Positions 43,111 to 52,723 of a stretch of DNA of 64,000 nucleotides are shown here, piece after piece. Made by a program: the position numbers and the translations under genes. The DNA is taken from the NCBI RefSeq assembly GCF_905220705.1, contig NZ_CAJNAT010000006.1, forward strand, positions 62,001 through 126,000, written 5' to 3'. The stretch is from Paraburkholderia domus. GTDB lineage: Bacteria > Pseudomonadota > Gammaproteobacteria > Burkholderiales > Burkholderiaceae. The notes beneath the pieces are model-generated. The model saw only the letters and a program-made list of their open reading frames with translations, was not told where the DNA came from and made no database searches. Position 1 is the stretch's first letter. Each line of letters opens with the position of its first letter.

Positions 43111-44727
43111 TTAGACGCTAAACCGGTTCAACGTGTACGCGCGGTATGCCGCGACGAATGCGTCGAATGAACCCACCTCTTCATGTTCAAGTTTGGCCTG
43201 CTCTGCAAGCGACTGCGCAGCAAGGTCGGTGAACTCCTTGGTCTGCGCAGCATCCAGCGGACGCGAGCGGAAATAGGCGGCGTGCGCTTCGCTTTGCTCG
43301 AGGCCGAACTCGAGGAAGCTCTGCTGTTTGTCGCGCATCGTCTGCATTACGCGTGCAGACGGCGTCAGCGATGCATCCGCCAATTTCGCGCGCTGAACCG
43401 CTACGGCGCGCGCGTGCTCGTCGCCACCGTGCAATGCGTCGAGCGTGGCCGCAGCTGCGTCGATCTTGACGAGCAATTCGTTCGACCAATCGATCATCGC
43501 GATCGGGCTGCCGTCGCGCGTCAGTTCGAGGCCCGGCTTGCGGCCTTCCATCGTTACGCGGCCAAAGTTCTGATTTGCCTCCGCATACGCTTCCGGTGGC
43601 AGCGGCGCGCTGTCGTCGAGCGCACAGACCAGCAGGTAAGCGTCCAGAAAACGAGACGTCTCCAGCGAAATGCCAATCGGCTCGAATGGATCGATGTCCA
43701 TGCAGCGTACTTCGACGTACTGCACGCCGCGCGCAGCCAACGCATGCAGCGGACGCTCGCCCGGATGCGTGACGCGCTTCGGACGGATCGTCGAATAGAA
43801 CTCGTTCTCGATCTGTAGCACGTTCGTGTTGATCTGCACCCACTCGCCGTCGCGCTGTGTGCCGATCGCTTCATACGCGGGATACGGCTGGCTCACGGCC
43901 TTCGAGAGCGCGTCGAGGTAGCCCGGTAGTGTGTTGTAGTCGGCGTGCAGCGCGGCTTGCGCGGTCGTGTTCGAGTAGCCGAGATCGCTCATGCGCAAGC
44001 TGGTCGCGTACGGGCGATACAGCGTGTCGGCGTCGAACGTGTCGAGCGTGTGTTTGCGATCGCGGAGGAATCGGCGATCCAGCGCCGGCGACGCACCGAA
44101 CAGGTACATCAGCAGCCAGTTTGTGCGGCGGAAATTGCGGATCAGCGCAAGGTAACGGTCGGACTGGTAATCGACGGCGTTTGCCGTGGATTGCTGGTCG
44201 GCATGCAATACCCGCCACACTTCTTCGTTCAGCGAATAGTTGTAGTGGATGCCTGCAATGCACTGCATTGTGCGGCCGTAACGGAGCGCCAGGCCAATGC
44301 GGTACACGTACTTCAGTTTGCCGATATTCGAGGTGCCGTAATGCGCGATCGGAATACCGTCGTCCGTTTCGGGCAGCAGGCCCGGCATCGAGTTGTTCCA
44401 CAAGATCTCGTCGCCGAGTTCGGCGTAGACGAAACGATGCAGCGTATCGAGCTTCTCAAGCGTGGTCGCGACGTCGTGCTCAGCCGGCGTGATCAGTTCG
44501 AGCAGCGCTTCGGAATAATCGGTGGTGAGCGACGGATGCGTGAGCGCGGACCCAAGCGTGCGCGGATGCGGCGTCATGGCGAGCCCGCCGTCATGCGTCA
44601 CGCGCAGGCTTTCCTTTTCGATGCCGCGCAGGCCGCGTATCAGCGCGTCGCGCTGCGGGCCTGAGGTCAGCACGGACAGGCGGTGCGATAACGCGTCGTT
44701 CGTACGGGAAGGTGTCGTGTTTGGCAT
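43111..44727 (-). CDS. gshA: Glutamate-cysteine ligase
   Basis: A protein of about 538 residues in the E. coli GshA class (GCS1): RGIEKESLRVTHDGGLAMTPHP, TDYSEALLELITPA, IAGIHYNYSLNEEVW, QIENEFYSTIRPKR and VQYVEVRCMDIDPFEPIGIS. It makes gamma-glutamylcysteine, the first step of glutathione synthesis. The start at 44727 (MPNTTPSRTNDALSHRLS) matches my memory of Burkholderia homologues; an ATG ten codons upstream (44757) is possible. Single gene with its own terminators; gshB is not in the window. Confidence 0.94.
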   Translation of the reverse strand: MPNTTPSRTNDALSHRLSVLTSGPQRDALIRGLRGIEKESLRVTHDGGLAMTPHPRTLGSALTHPSLTTDYSEALLELITPAEHDVATTLEKLDTLHRFVYAELGDEILWNNSMPGLLPETDDGIPIAHYGTSNIGKLKYVYRIGLALRYGRTMQCIAGIHYNYSLNEEVWRVLHADQQSTANAVDYQSDRYLALIRNFRRTNWLLMYLFGASPALDRRFLRDRKHTLDTFDADTLYRPYATSLRMSDLGYSNTTAQAALHADYNTLPGYLDALSKAVSQPYPAYEAIGTQRDGEWVQINTNVLQIENEFYSTIRPKRVTHPGERPLHALAARGVQYVEVRCMDIDPFEPIGISLETSRFLDAYLLVCALDDSAPLPPEAYAEANQNFGRVTMEGRKPGLELTRDGSPIAMIDWSNELLVKIDAAAATLDALHGGDEHARAVAVQRAKLADASLTPSARVMQTMRDKQQSFLEFGLEQSEAHAAYFRSRPLDAAQTKEFTDLAAQSLAEQAKLEHEEVGSFDAFVAAYRAYTLNRFSV

Positions 44728-44946
44728 TGATGCAAGTCGGGCGTTGTCGGCCGCCATGTGCCGCTTCACTGCATACATGCAGCACTGCGCGGTTGACAAC
44801 GTTCGGCGGAATTTTCGGGTAGCGGGCACTTTAACATCTCGCCACGACGGCTGCTTGAGGCCGCTTCGGCGGGCCCTCGGACGACACAACCCGGCCTATT
44901 TTCAGGACGAAACGGCCGGCCCTGCTCCCCCGAGTACCACGCGCGC

Positions 44947-45864
44947 TCAGCCGCCGCGCGCGGCGCCGGCCCGATCCGCCACCTCATTCCATAGATGCAT
45001 AGCCGCATACGCACGCCACGGCCGCCACGCGTCGGTGCGAGTGCGTTGCTGCGTGGGTCGCACGAGCGAGGGGTCGCGCGCGCAGATCGACTGCATCAGC
45101 ACGAGATCCCATGCAGGCCAGGCGTCAGCGTCACGCCATGCACGCATGGCCACATACTCGACTGTCCACGGACCGATGCCAGGCAGTGCGAGCAACGCTG
45201 CGCGCAGGCTGTCGGCATCGGCGACGTTGCTATCGAGCGGTACGTCGCCCGAAGCAACCGCCTGGGCGAAGCCTTGCAAGGCCGCTACGCGTTTACCCGG
45301 CATGCCGATCTTTTCCAGATCCACAGCCGCCAGTGCGGCAGGCGTCGGAAAGCGCCACGCGGTGTTCTCATGCGGATGACCTTCAATGCGCTCGCCGGCA
45401 CGCTGCACGAGCCGTCCGATGATGGTCGTCGCCGCCTTCACGCTGACCTGTTGCCCGACGATAGCGCGCACCACCAGCTCGAAGCCGGACCACGCGCCCG
45501 GTACGCGCAAGCCCGGCACGGCTTCGATCAACGGCGCGAGCCATGGGTCGGCGGCCAGTTCGTTGCCGATCTTCTTCGGGTCGGCGCGCAGGTCGAACAT
45601 CCTCGCGATCGGCGCGGCGAGCGCGTCGGCATGACGGCTCGCGGGACCTTCGATGTCCGCGACGATGCAGCGCTTGCGCGGATGCAGGCGCACGCTCAGC
45701 GTGCCGCTGTCGCCGGCCCAGTCGATTGCGCGGCGGTAGGCGCCGTCTTCGACCGCTTCGACGCCCGGCGTCGCGCGGCCGCCGAAAAAGCGCAGCAGGC
45801 GCGGCCAGTCGAAGGGTGGTTTGAACGGCAGTTCGAGTGTTGCGACGTCGTCAAGCGTACTCAC
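44947..45864 (-). CDS. alkA: DNA-3-methyladenine glycosylase II
   Basis: This 305-residue HhH-GPD glycosylase has an N-terminal AlkA_N-type domain (1-110), helix-hairpin-helix LPGIGPWTVEYVAMR (about 231-245), and catalytic Asp in AWPAWDLVL (about 255). It removes 3-methyladenine and other alkylated bases. It follows ada with a four-base stop-start overlap (ATGA), so the pair forms an adaptive-response operon. Confidence 0.94.
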   Translation of the reverse strand: MSTLDDVATLELPFKPPFDWPRLLRFFGGRATPGVEAVEDGAYRRAIDWAGDSGTLSVRLHPRKRCIVADIEGPASRHADALAAPIARMFDLRADPKKIGNELAADPWLAPLIEAVPGLRVPGAWSGFELVVRAIVGQQVSVKAATTIIGRLVQRAGERIEGHPHENTAWRFPTPAALAAVDLEKIGMPGKRVAALQGFAQAVASGDVPLDSNVADADSLRAALLALPGIGPWTVEYVAMRAWRDADAWPAWDLVLMQSICARDPSLVRPTQQRTRTDAWRPWRAYAAMHLWNEVADRAGAARGG

Positions 45865-47036
45865 GCGGCGTGGTCCAGGTTGGTGGTGGTGGCAATGGCC
45901 GCGTGCTCGCGGCGCTTGGATTCATCGCGCGAAACGTCGCCTGCGTGCTGGGCTTCGTTGTCGAGCAACGCGGCCTTGCGCGGCAGGCCCCAGCGATACC
46001 CCGCCAGCGCCCCGCCCTTTTGCACGACGCGATGGCATGGAATCGCCAACGCGACCGGATTCGTCGCGCATGCGCTTGCCACAGCGCGCACCGCCCGGGG
46101 TGAGCCGACGGCTTCCGCGATCTGGGAATAGCTGCGCGTCTCACCGTAGGGAATGCGCCGCAGCGCGTCCCATACGCGCTGCCGGAACGCGGTGGCGGCG
46201 ATATCCAGAGGCAGGTCGAAGTCCTGGCGAGTGCCGCGTAGATAAGCGTCGATCTGCGCGATAAACGGTGCAAGCCGCGCCGCGTCTTCGACCAGATCGG
46301 CGTTGATGAACTCGCCGCGCAAATCGTTGGCGAGTATCGCGGCATCGTCGCCGAAACCGATTTTGCAGATGCCTTTGTCGGTTGCGGCGACCAGCACGAA
46401 GCCGAGGGAGGTCGGCGCGCTGGCGTAGCGCACGGTGAGTCCGGCGCCTTTGCGGCGAAACGCGGACGGCGCCATGCCCAATTCCGCCGAGGCGCTGTCG
46501 TACATCCGCGACGGTGAGCCAAAACCGGCGTCCAGCGTGGCGCGCGTCACGTCAGACCCGCTGTGCAGCGCATCGCGTAACGCGGCGCCGCGCTGCGCGG
46601 CTTGATACTGCCGGGGCGACACGCCCACCACGCGCTTGAACAGGCGTTGCAGGTGGAACGGGCTGACGTGCACCGCGTCGCTCAATTGCGCGAGCGTGAG
46701 GCGTTGCTGCGGATCGGCATCCAGTGCGGCACACGCGCGATTGACGATTTCCAGCTCACGCGGCAGGCCGCCGGGCTGGCAACGCTTGCAATCGCGATAG
46801 CCCGCGGCGCGCGCGGCGTTTGCATCGGTGAAGAAAGCGACGTTTTCGCGGCGCGGCTGGCGCGACGCGCACGACGGGCGGCAAAACACGCCCGTCGTTT
46901 TGACGGCGTAGAAGAACGCGCCGTCGGCCTGCGGCTCGCGGCGGGTGACGGCTTCCCAACGTTCGGCGTCGGTGGTCCAGCTAGTGGTGCCGACGGCGGT
47001 TTCGCTGCCGGTGTCGATAGGGTCGGTGCGGTTCAT
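45861..47036 (-). CDS. ada: Bifunctional Ada: methyltransferase and transcriptional activator
   Basis: This 391-residue protein has the Ada zinc module with Cys52, Cys56, Cys83 and Cys86 (Cys52 is the phosphotriester methyl acceptor), then an AraC-type HTH (about 95-190, with VHVSPFHLQRLFKRVVGVSPRQYQ). The C-terminal O6-methylguanine methyltransferase has the active Cys334 in AIPCHRVV. Methylation of the N-terminal Cys turns it into an activator of its own operon. An Ada-box-like AAGCGCAA lies about 80 bp upstream. ATG at 47036 follows GGGACCATC; 19 upstream codons are rejected. Confidence 0.95.
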   Translation of the reverse strand: MNRTDPIDTGSETAVGTTSWTTDAERWEAVTRREPQADGAFFYAVKTTGVFCRPSCASRQPRRENVAFFTDANAARAAGYRDCKRCQPGGLPRELEIVNRACAALDADPQQRLTLAQLSDAVHVSPFHLQRLFKRVVGVSPRQYQAAQRGAALRDALHSGSDVTRATLDAGFGSPSRMYDSASAELGMAPSAFRRKGAGLTVRYASAPTSLGFVLVAATDKGICKIGFGDDAAILANDLRGEFINADLVEDAARLAPFIAQIDAYLRGTRQDFDLPLDIAATAFRQRVWDALRRIPYGETRSYSQIAEAVGSPRAVRAVASACATNPVALAIPCHRVVQKGGALAGYRWGLPRKAALLDNEAQHAGDVSRDESKRREHAAIATTTNLDHAA

Positions 47037-47118
47037 GATGGTCCCGGAAAGGCGGTGTCGATGCTCACCAATGTAGGCCGCATGCCAACACACTACGCTC
47101 CGGTTCTTGCTCTGTCAT

Positions 47119-47126
47119 TGCGCTTC
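47119..47126 (-). promoter_or_regulatory. Ada-box-like element upstream of ada
   Basis: Minus-strand AAGCGCAA, matching the core of the E. coli Ada box (AAAGCGCAA), 83 bp before the ada start. Position fits an activator site; not proven. Confidence 0.5.
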
Positions 47127-47213
47127 CTCGTAGACCCGAAGCCCCGCCAGGCGCTCGTTTCGCCTCAAACTGCGACAATTTGGCACGATATCGGGTTTTC
47201 CCTTAAAAAGTTA

Positions 47214-47242
47214 TTGCGTCGCACCAACCTCATGTGTATATT
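47214..47242 (+). promoter_or_regulatory. Promoter of the candidate small RNA
   Basis: TTGCGT (47214-47219), exactly 17 bp, TATATT (47237-47242). It points rightward into a short unit that ends in an intrinsic terminator and contains no gene. Confidence 0.65.
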
Positions 47243-47248
47243 AGTCCT

Positions 47249-47312
47249 TGTCTCCTCCATGTCTCCTCCTGATATGGATTCAGCCCGCTCCACATAGAGC
47301 GGGCTTTTTTTC
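47249..47312 (+). ncRNA. Candidate small RNA with two CUCCUCC motifs
   Basis: Predicted transcript of about 64 nt. The 5' part is pyrimidine-rich and should be single-stranded, with TCTCCTCC at 47251-47258 and again at 47262-47269. The 3' end is an intrinsic terminator, AGCCCGCTC-CACATA-GAGCGGGCT (47282-47305), with a T8 tail. CUCCUCC complements Shine-Dalgarno sequences, and a terminator tail of this sort is a typical Hfq landing site. It diverges from ada and precedes the VOC gene. I know of no family name to assign. Confidence 0.65.
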
Positions 47313-47430
47313 GTCTGAACATCTGATCCGGCCCTCCGCGGTCGGCTCATGCCCGCTCTCGCTGCGCCGCCCTTTCTTCTACACTGGTGGCTAATCACCC
47401 GTTCTGCGAACCAGCCAAGGGGCGTTCGAC

Positions 47431-47856
47431 ATGAAAATCCACATTCGCGAAATCGATCACATCGTCATTCGGGCGTCGAACGTTCCGGAAATGACGCGCT
47501 TTTATTGCGAGGTGCTCGGTTGCAGCGTCGAGAAGGAGCAGCCTGATCTGGGCTTGACGCAATTGCGCGCGGGGCGCTCGCTGATCGATCTGTTAAAGGT
47601 CGGCGGGAAGCTCGATCATCCCGAAAACGGTGTGCCCGGCGCGGGGCGGAATATGGACCACGTGTGTTTGCGCGTTGACCCGTTCGACGCCGAGGCGCTC
47701 ACGGCGCATCTGGCCGAACACGGCGCGCGGCCGGGCGAGGCGGCGTTGCGCTATGGCGCGGATGGGTTTGGTCAGTCGCTGTATCTGTTCGACCCGGAAG
47801 GCAATATGGTCGAACTCAAAGGGCCGCCCGAAGCGGCGCGCGTGACGTCCTTATAG
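47431..47856 (+). CDS. VOC-superfamily (glyoxalase/bleomycin-resistance-like) protein
   Basis: This 141-residue protein has one VOC module: IREIDHIVIRASNVPEMTRFYCEVLGCSVE, MDHVCLRVDPFD and LYLFDPEGNMVELKGP, giving candidate metal ligands His10, His73 and Glu in NMVELK. Members include glyoxalases, dioxygenases and resistance proteins; the substrate is not readable. CAAGGGGCG precedes the ATG. It starts 120 bp after the small RNA terminator, with its own possible promoter (TACACT near 47383). Confidence 0.85.
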   Translation: MKIHIREIDHIVIRASNVPEMTRFYCEVLGCSVEKEQPDLGLTQLRAGRSLIDLLKVGGKLDHPENGVPGAGRNMDHVCLRVDPFDAEALTAHLAEHGARPGEAALRYGADGFGQSLYLFDPEGNMVELKGPPEAARVTSL

Positions 47857-47989
47857 CAACGGGCGTGGCCGCCGCCCACCGGCCGGTGCAATACGCTGGC
47901 GTCAAGGCAGACACGCGCCTACCGGCGTAGACAAACCCACGCGGTACTTGCGACGGCGGTACCAGCGCTACTTGCCTTGTCAGGCAATA

Positions 47990-48544
47990 TCAGGCGTTGG
48001 CGGGCGCCTTCAACACCGTCCACTCGATCTTCACCGCATCAGCGTCGGCACTGCCGAGCCATGCTTCGCCGTCCTGCACGGTGCACTGCAGACGCATGGT
48101 TCGCTCGGCCAGCTTGCCGAGCGCGGCGGCGATGTCTTCGCCGAGCGTCCATACCGTCACATTGCGCATGCGTTCGACCTTGCTACGCACCCCTTGCCAC
48201 CAGATGTCCGACGTGCGGCCGCCATAGGCGATCACGATCACTTCGTTCGAGCGGCCACTCGCCTTGGCGATGCGCCGTTCGTCCGGCTGCCCGACTTCGA
48301 TCCATGTTTCGATCGCGCCGGTGAGGTCCTTCTGCCAGAGGTCCGGTTCGTCGACGTCCGACAAACCTTTGCAGAATTCGAGGCGTTCCTGCGCGAACAG
48401 CGCAAACGCGGCGACGCGGACCATCATCCGTTCGTCGGTTTCCGAGGGATGGCGGGCGATCGTCAGGGAATGGTCGGCGTAGTAGTGCCGGTCCATGTTG
48501 GCGATCTGAAGTTCCGCCTTGTAAATCGTCGATTTGAGAGCCAT
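47990..48544 (-). CDS. yaeQ: YaeQ-family protein
   Basis: This 184-residue protein has the YaeQ pattern throughout: MALKSTIYKAELQIANMDRHYYADHSLTIARHPSETDERMM, DEPDLWQKDLTGAIETWIEVGQPDERRI, IWWQGVRSKVERMRNVTVW and RTMRLQCTVQDGEAWL. YaeQ has a PD-(D/E)XK-like fold; its function is unsettled (the E. coli copy suppresses an rfaH defect). The start at 48544 is where the family begins; the 30-codon upstream extension is rejected. Confidence 0.93.
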   Translation of the reverse strand: MALKSTIYKAELQIANMDRHYYADHSLTIARHPSETDERMMVRVAAFALFAQERLEFCKGLSDVDEPDLWQKDLTGAIETWIEVGQPDERRIAKASGRSNEVIVIAYGGRTSDIWWQGVRSKVERMRNVTVWTLGEDIAAALGKLAERTMRLQCTVQDGEAWLGSADADAVKIEWTVLKAPANA

Positions 48545-48665
48545 GCCGTTACTAAACCAGGCGCTCGCTCCACCGGAGCGAACAGAAAAAGAGTCGTCGA
48601 CGGCGCGTTGCCGTTTTCCGTGTTTGTTATACATCGCATGTTCCTCCCGAGCCGAACGTCGGCTG

Positions 48666-48686
48666 CTATTGCAACTATCGCAATAG
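48666..48686. promoter_or_regulatory. 7-bp inverted repeat upstream of yaeQ
   Basis: CTATTGC-AACTATC-GCAATAG, perfect 7-7-7 dyad, 120 bp upstream of yaeQ and just beyond the LysR gene stop. No T-run, so an operator is likelier than a terminator. Confidence 0.45.
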
Positions 48687-48695
48687 GAGAAGCAT

Positions 48696-49673
48696 TTATC
48701 GCGCCACTACCGGCTCGAAAGCAGTGCCATAGACCTCGGCAGCGGCCTCCCGCAAGGCTTCGAGCACGACCGAGGCCGCCGGCGAAAGCAGATGCGACTG
48801 GCGCGTGATGATACCGAATGTATCCATTCTGCACGGTAAATCGATCGGTACCTGTTTGAGAACACCGTACTGTTGGTACTGGCGCGCCACTTCAACAGGT
48901 AAAACCGCCAACATGTCGCTTTGAAGTAATAAGCTTGAAATCGCCAGAAAATTGTTCGTATTGACTACATTCTGGGGTGGATTGAGTCCGATCTGCGAAA
49001 ACATCAGATCAAAACGATGACGCAGAACACTGCCCGGTGGGTGCAAAACCCAGCTCGCATTGACGATGCCCCGCAGTGTCAAACCTGTTTCATTTTCGAG
49101 AGGATGGCCGGGACGCGCCACCACACACAGGGGCTCGTCGGCGAGCGGTTCGTAGCGGACTTCGTCATTGAACTGGTTTTGCCGTTCCAATACCCGGCCG
49201 ATCATGATATCCAGTTCGCCCTCGGCGAGCCTCGGCAGCATGACGTCTGACGTTTCCACCTCCGCCCAGATCTGCAACTGGGGATACCGTTCCTTCACGC
49301 TGGCGATGGCGCGCGGCACCATCGTCGCGGCGGCCGCGGCGATCACGCCAATGCGCACCTGGCCGGCCAGACCGGCGCGCAGTGCCGAGATTTCCTCGTG
49401 CGCGTGGCTGAGATTCGAGAGCACCATGCGCGCGTGACGGATCATCACCTCGCCGTACAACGTGGCGCGCATACCATGCGGCGTGCGGTCGAACAGACTG
49501 ACCTCCAGCATGTCCTCCAGCTCTTTCAGGAGCCGTGACGCGGCGGGCTGGGTCATGCCGAGCACGTCGGCGGCACGCCGGACATTACCCTCCTCTTCCA
49601 TCGCCGCGAGCAGCTGCAACTGTCGCGTCTTCAGCCTCGCTCGCACGAACCAGTTCGAGTAGCTACGCGTCAT
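48696..49673 (-). CDS. LysR-family regulator, GbpR-like, divergent from araFGH
   Basis: This 325-residue protein has the HTH at about 14-70 (LKTRQLQLLAAMEEEGNVRRAADVLGMTQPAASRLLKELE) and a LysR effector domain (VRIGVIAAAAATMVPRAI...). The sequence style matches GbpR-type regulators that control sugar-binding protein genes in alpha- and beta-proteobacteria. Divergent position next to the arabinose importer supports that role; L-arabinose or a breakdown product would be the effector. Confidence 0.88.
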   Translation of the reverse strand: MTRSYSNWFVRARLKTRQLQLLAAMEEEGNVRRAADVLGMTQPAASRLLKELEDMLEVSLFDRTPHGMRATLYGEVMIRHARMVLSNLSHAHEEISALRAGLAGQVRIGVIAAAAATMVPRAIASVKERYPQLQIWAEVETSDVMLPRLAEGELDIMIGRVLERQNQFNDEVRYEPLADEPLCVVARPGHPLENETGLTLRGIVNASWVLHPPGSVLRHRFDLMFSQIGLNPPQNVVNTNNFLAISSLLLQSDMLAVLPVEVARQYQQYGVLKQVPIDLPCRMDTFGIITRQSHLLSPAASVVLEALREAAAEVYGTAFEPVVAR

Positions 49674-49739
49674 GGCCAGTCTCCCTATGCGGCTTGAAAC
49701 TGTCTCTCGGACGATTTGCCGTCCTTAAGTCTCCATCAT

Positions 49740-49767
49740 GCCATATCGGAATTGATATCGGTATGGC
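49740..49767. promoter_or_regulatory. Inverted repeat in the LysR-araF intergenic region
   Basis: Outer arms GCCATA and TATGGC with inner ATATC and GATAT around GGAATT: a compound dyad 67 bp upstream of the LysR start and 216 bp before araF. A candidate site for the LysR regulator. Confidence 0.5.
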
Positions 49768-49935
49768 CTAAAAAGGGATTGGAAAGTTATTGGGGCGGCT
49801 CATACCATTCGTGGGCTTTCTCACCACTCACCCCGACGCTCATCCACGCCCCGGCTGACGCCGCCGTGAATCCCCGTGCTGCAAATAAACGAAACCAACG
49901 CAGCCTTTAAACCTCAGCAACTACGTTGCATGGGA

Positions 49936-49965
49936 CCGGAGTAAGCGCTAAAGCGCTAACTCCGG
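49936..49965. promoter_or_regulatory. 14-bp near-perfect inverted repeat in the araF leader
   Basis: CCGGAGTAAGCGCT-AA-AGCGCTAACTCCGG, one mismatch in 14 bp, ending six bases before the CAGGAG ribosome-binding site. Could be an operator or an mRNA hairpin that affects araF translation or stability. Confidence 0.7.
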
Positions 49966-49982
49966 ATCGACAGGAGACAAGT

Positions 49983-50987
49983 ATGACCAGCAAGCTTCGC
50001 CGTTTGACGCTATCCGCGATCGCCGCCGCGGCGCTCGCCGCACCCTTTGCCGCGCAATTCTCCGCGCACGCGGATCAGCCGCTCAAAGTCGGCTTCCTCG
50101 TGAAGATGCCGGAACAGGCCTGGTTCATCAACGAACAGAAAGCCGCCACCGCGCTCGGCCAGAAGGACGGCTTCTCGGTGGTCAACATCGGCACGCCGGA
50201 CGGCGAAAAAGTGCTGGCCGCAATCGATAACCTCGGCGCTCAAGGCGCCAAAGGCTTCGTGATCTGCGCGCCCGACGTGCGACTCGGACCGGCGATCGAG
50301 GCGCGCGCGAAGCGCTACAACATGAAGTTCGTCACCGTCGACGATCAACTGGTCGACTCCACCGGCAAGCCGCTGCCGAACGTGCCGCATCTGGGCATGT
50401 CCGCGTTCAAGATCGGCAATCAGGTCGGCACCGCGATCTCCGAAGAGATGAAGCGCCGCGGCTGGAAGCCGGAAGAAGTCGGCGCGCTGCGCATCACGAA
50501 CTACGAACTGCCGACCGCCAAACTGCGCACCGACGGCGCAACGGAATCGCTGTTGGCCGGCGGCTTCAAGAAGGAAAACATCTTCGACGCCCCGCAAAAG
50601 ACCACCGATGACGAAGGCGGTTTCAACGCGTCGTCGCCGGTGCTCGCACAGCATCCGAACATCAAGAAGTGGGTGATCTTCGCGCTCAACGAGGAAAGCG
50701 TGCTGGGCGGCGTTCGCGCGACTGAACAACTGCACATTCCGGCGGCGGATGTGATCGGCGTCGGCATCAACGGCGCGGGCGAAGCGTTTGCCGAGTTCCA
50801 GAAGAAGGAACCGACTGGCTTCTACGGCACGATCGCCGTGAGCTCGACGATGCACGGCAAGGAGAGCACGGAGAACCTCGTCGAGTGGATCAAGGACGGT
50901 AAGCAGCCGCCCGCCGACACGCAAACGACCGGCAAGCTGATGGTGCGCAGCAACTGGCAGGACGTGCGTAAAGAGCTCGGAATTTAA
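49983..50987 (+). CDS. araF: Sugar ABC transporter periplasmic binding protein (L-arabinose, AraF-like)
   Basis: This 334-residue protein has a signal peptide (MTSKLRRLTLSAIAAAALAAPFAAQFSAHA, cleavage near 30) and a class I periplasmic binding fold (LKVGFLVKMPEQAWFINEQKAA, GFVICAPDVRLG, KFVTVDDQLVD, GVGINGAGEAFAEF). It resembles E. coli AraF along its length. It delivers L-arabinose to AraGH; the arabonate dehydratase in the same operon supports the sugar. CAGGAGACAAGT precedes the ATG. Confidence 0.93.
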   Translation: MTSKLRRLTLSAIAAAALAAPFAAQFSAHADQPLKVGFLVKMPEQAWFINEQKAATALGQKDGFSVVNIGTPDGEKVLAAIDNLGAQGAKGFVICAPDVRLGPAIEARAKRYNMKFVTVDDQLVDSTGKPLPNVPHLGMSAFKIGNQVGTAISEEMKRRGWKPEEVGALRITNYELPTAKLRTDGATESLLAGGFKKENIFDAPQKTTDDEGGFNASSPVLAQHPNIKKWVIFALNEESVLGGVRATEQLHIPAADVIGVGINGAGEAFAEFQKKEPTGFYGTIAVSSTMHGKESTENLVEWIKDGKQPPADTQTTGKLMVRSNWQDVRKELGI

Positions 50988-51087
50988 GGGGTATTCGAGT
51001 CTGCACGCTGCGGGCCGTATCACGCTAAGGCTATAACGCTATCGCGAGAGCGGCCCGCACAGATTGTCCACCCGCTAGAGGCTTTCG

Positions 51088-52638
<1,551 letters not shown>

Positions 52639-52655
52639 GAATGCCGCGCTCATCA

Positions 52656-52695
52656 GGCAACTCAAGGCAACTCAAGGCAACCGACGGCAACTGAA
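52656..52695 (+). repeat. Four 10-bp tandem units between araG and araH
   Basis: Four units of GGCAA plus five bases (GGCAACTCAA twice, then GGCAACCGAC and GGCAACTGAA), one per helical turn, in the 85-bp araG-araH spacer. Confidence 0.75.
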
Positions 52696-52723
52696 TCGCG
52701 CCATTGAAAACGGAATAGACATT

